Positions 5,821 to 5,848 of a stretch of 5,848 nucleotides of DNA are shown here, piece by piece. The stretch covers positions 1,679 through 7,526 of the forward strand of contig DPSI01000167.1 in assembly GCA_003527165.1 (NCBI GenBank), written 5' to 3'. Both the position numbers and the translations under genes were made by a program. Each line of letters opens with the position of its first letter. Position 1 is the first letter of the stretch. Below the pieces are notes generated by a model. It had not been told where the DNA came from and made no database searches. It was given only the letters and a program-made list of their open reading frames with translations. The DNA comes from Pseudomonas sp. (lineage in GTDB: Bacteria; Pseudomonadota; Gammaproteobacteria; Pseudomonadales; Pseudomonadaceae).

Positions 5821-5848
5821 ATGACCCCTCTGGAGCGCTGTCAGGCAG
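5821..5848 (+). CDS. zapE: Start of probable ZapE (AFG1-like ATPase), cut by the right edge
   Basis: Only nine codons are visible, reading MTPLERCQA. This matches the N-terminus MTPLERYQA that I recall for Pseudomonas AFG1-family ATPases, and zapE directly follows trpS in P. aeruginosa as I remember it. In E. coli, ZapE is an ATPase that acts on the Z-ring during division and under stress. No ATPase motif lies inside the window, so the call rests on nine residues plus gene order. The ribosome binding site is weak (AGG at 5807-5809, 11 bases upstream). Confidence 0.6.

Overview
The window is a compact, GC-rich chromosomal stretch that reads as a gammaproteobacterium of the genus Pseudomonas in the broad sense, possibly the Stutzerimonas (P. 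stutzeri) side. This rests on protein-level resemblance to remembered Pseudomonas NadC, TrpS, the small alpha/beta hydrolase and the ZapE N-terminus, and on the local gene order hydrolase-trpS-zapE. The content is mostly housekeeping. I see no phage, insertion sequence, CRISPR, toxin-antitoxin or defence genes and no tRNA or rRNA.

Layout. (1) Positions 1-1680, minus strand: the first 560 residues of a DUF1631 protein whose C-terminus lies beyond the left edge. (2) Positions 1681-2013: a 333-nt divergent intergenic region with a consensus TATAAT on the minus strand, a 15-bp dyad and a likely nadC promoter. (3) Positions 2014-2862, plus strand: complete nadC (NAD biosynthesis). (4) Positions 2863-2901: a short convergent gap with a perfect 8-bp hairpin, bracketed by a 10-nt direct repeat. 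(5) Positions 2902-3333, minus strand: zapG/yhcB (DUF1043), a small membrane-anchored coiled-coil protein linked to envelope growth and division. (6) Positions 3334-3581: a divergent intergenic region with nested inverted repeats. (7) Positions 3582-4208, plus strand: a small alpha/beta hydrolase. (8) Positions 4307-5665, plus strand: trpS, with a C-terminal extension resembling DUF1508/YegP. (9) From 5821, plus strand: the first nine codons of what looks like zapE (AFG1-like ATPase).

The left block (DUF1631 diverging from nadC) and the right block (zapG diverging from hydrolase-trpS-zapE) are each familiar in Pseudomonas. As I recall, they are far apart in P. aeruginosa PAO1 (around PA4523-PA4524 and PA4438-PA4441). 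The nadC/zapG boundary may therefore be a rearrangement point, and a 10-nt direct repeat sits at that boundary.

I did not find a convincing undescribed biological system. The most interesting non-coding signals are the nested inverted repeats at 3366-3473, the TATAAT-plus-dyad arrangement before the DUF1631 gene, and the 12-bp palindrome before zapE.
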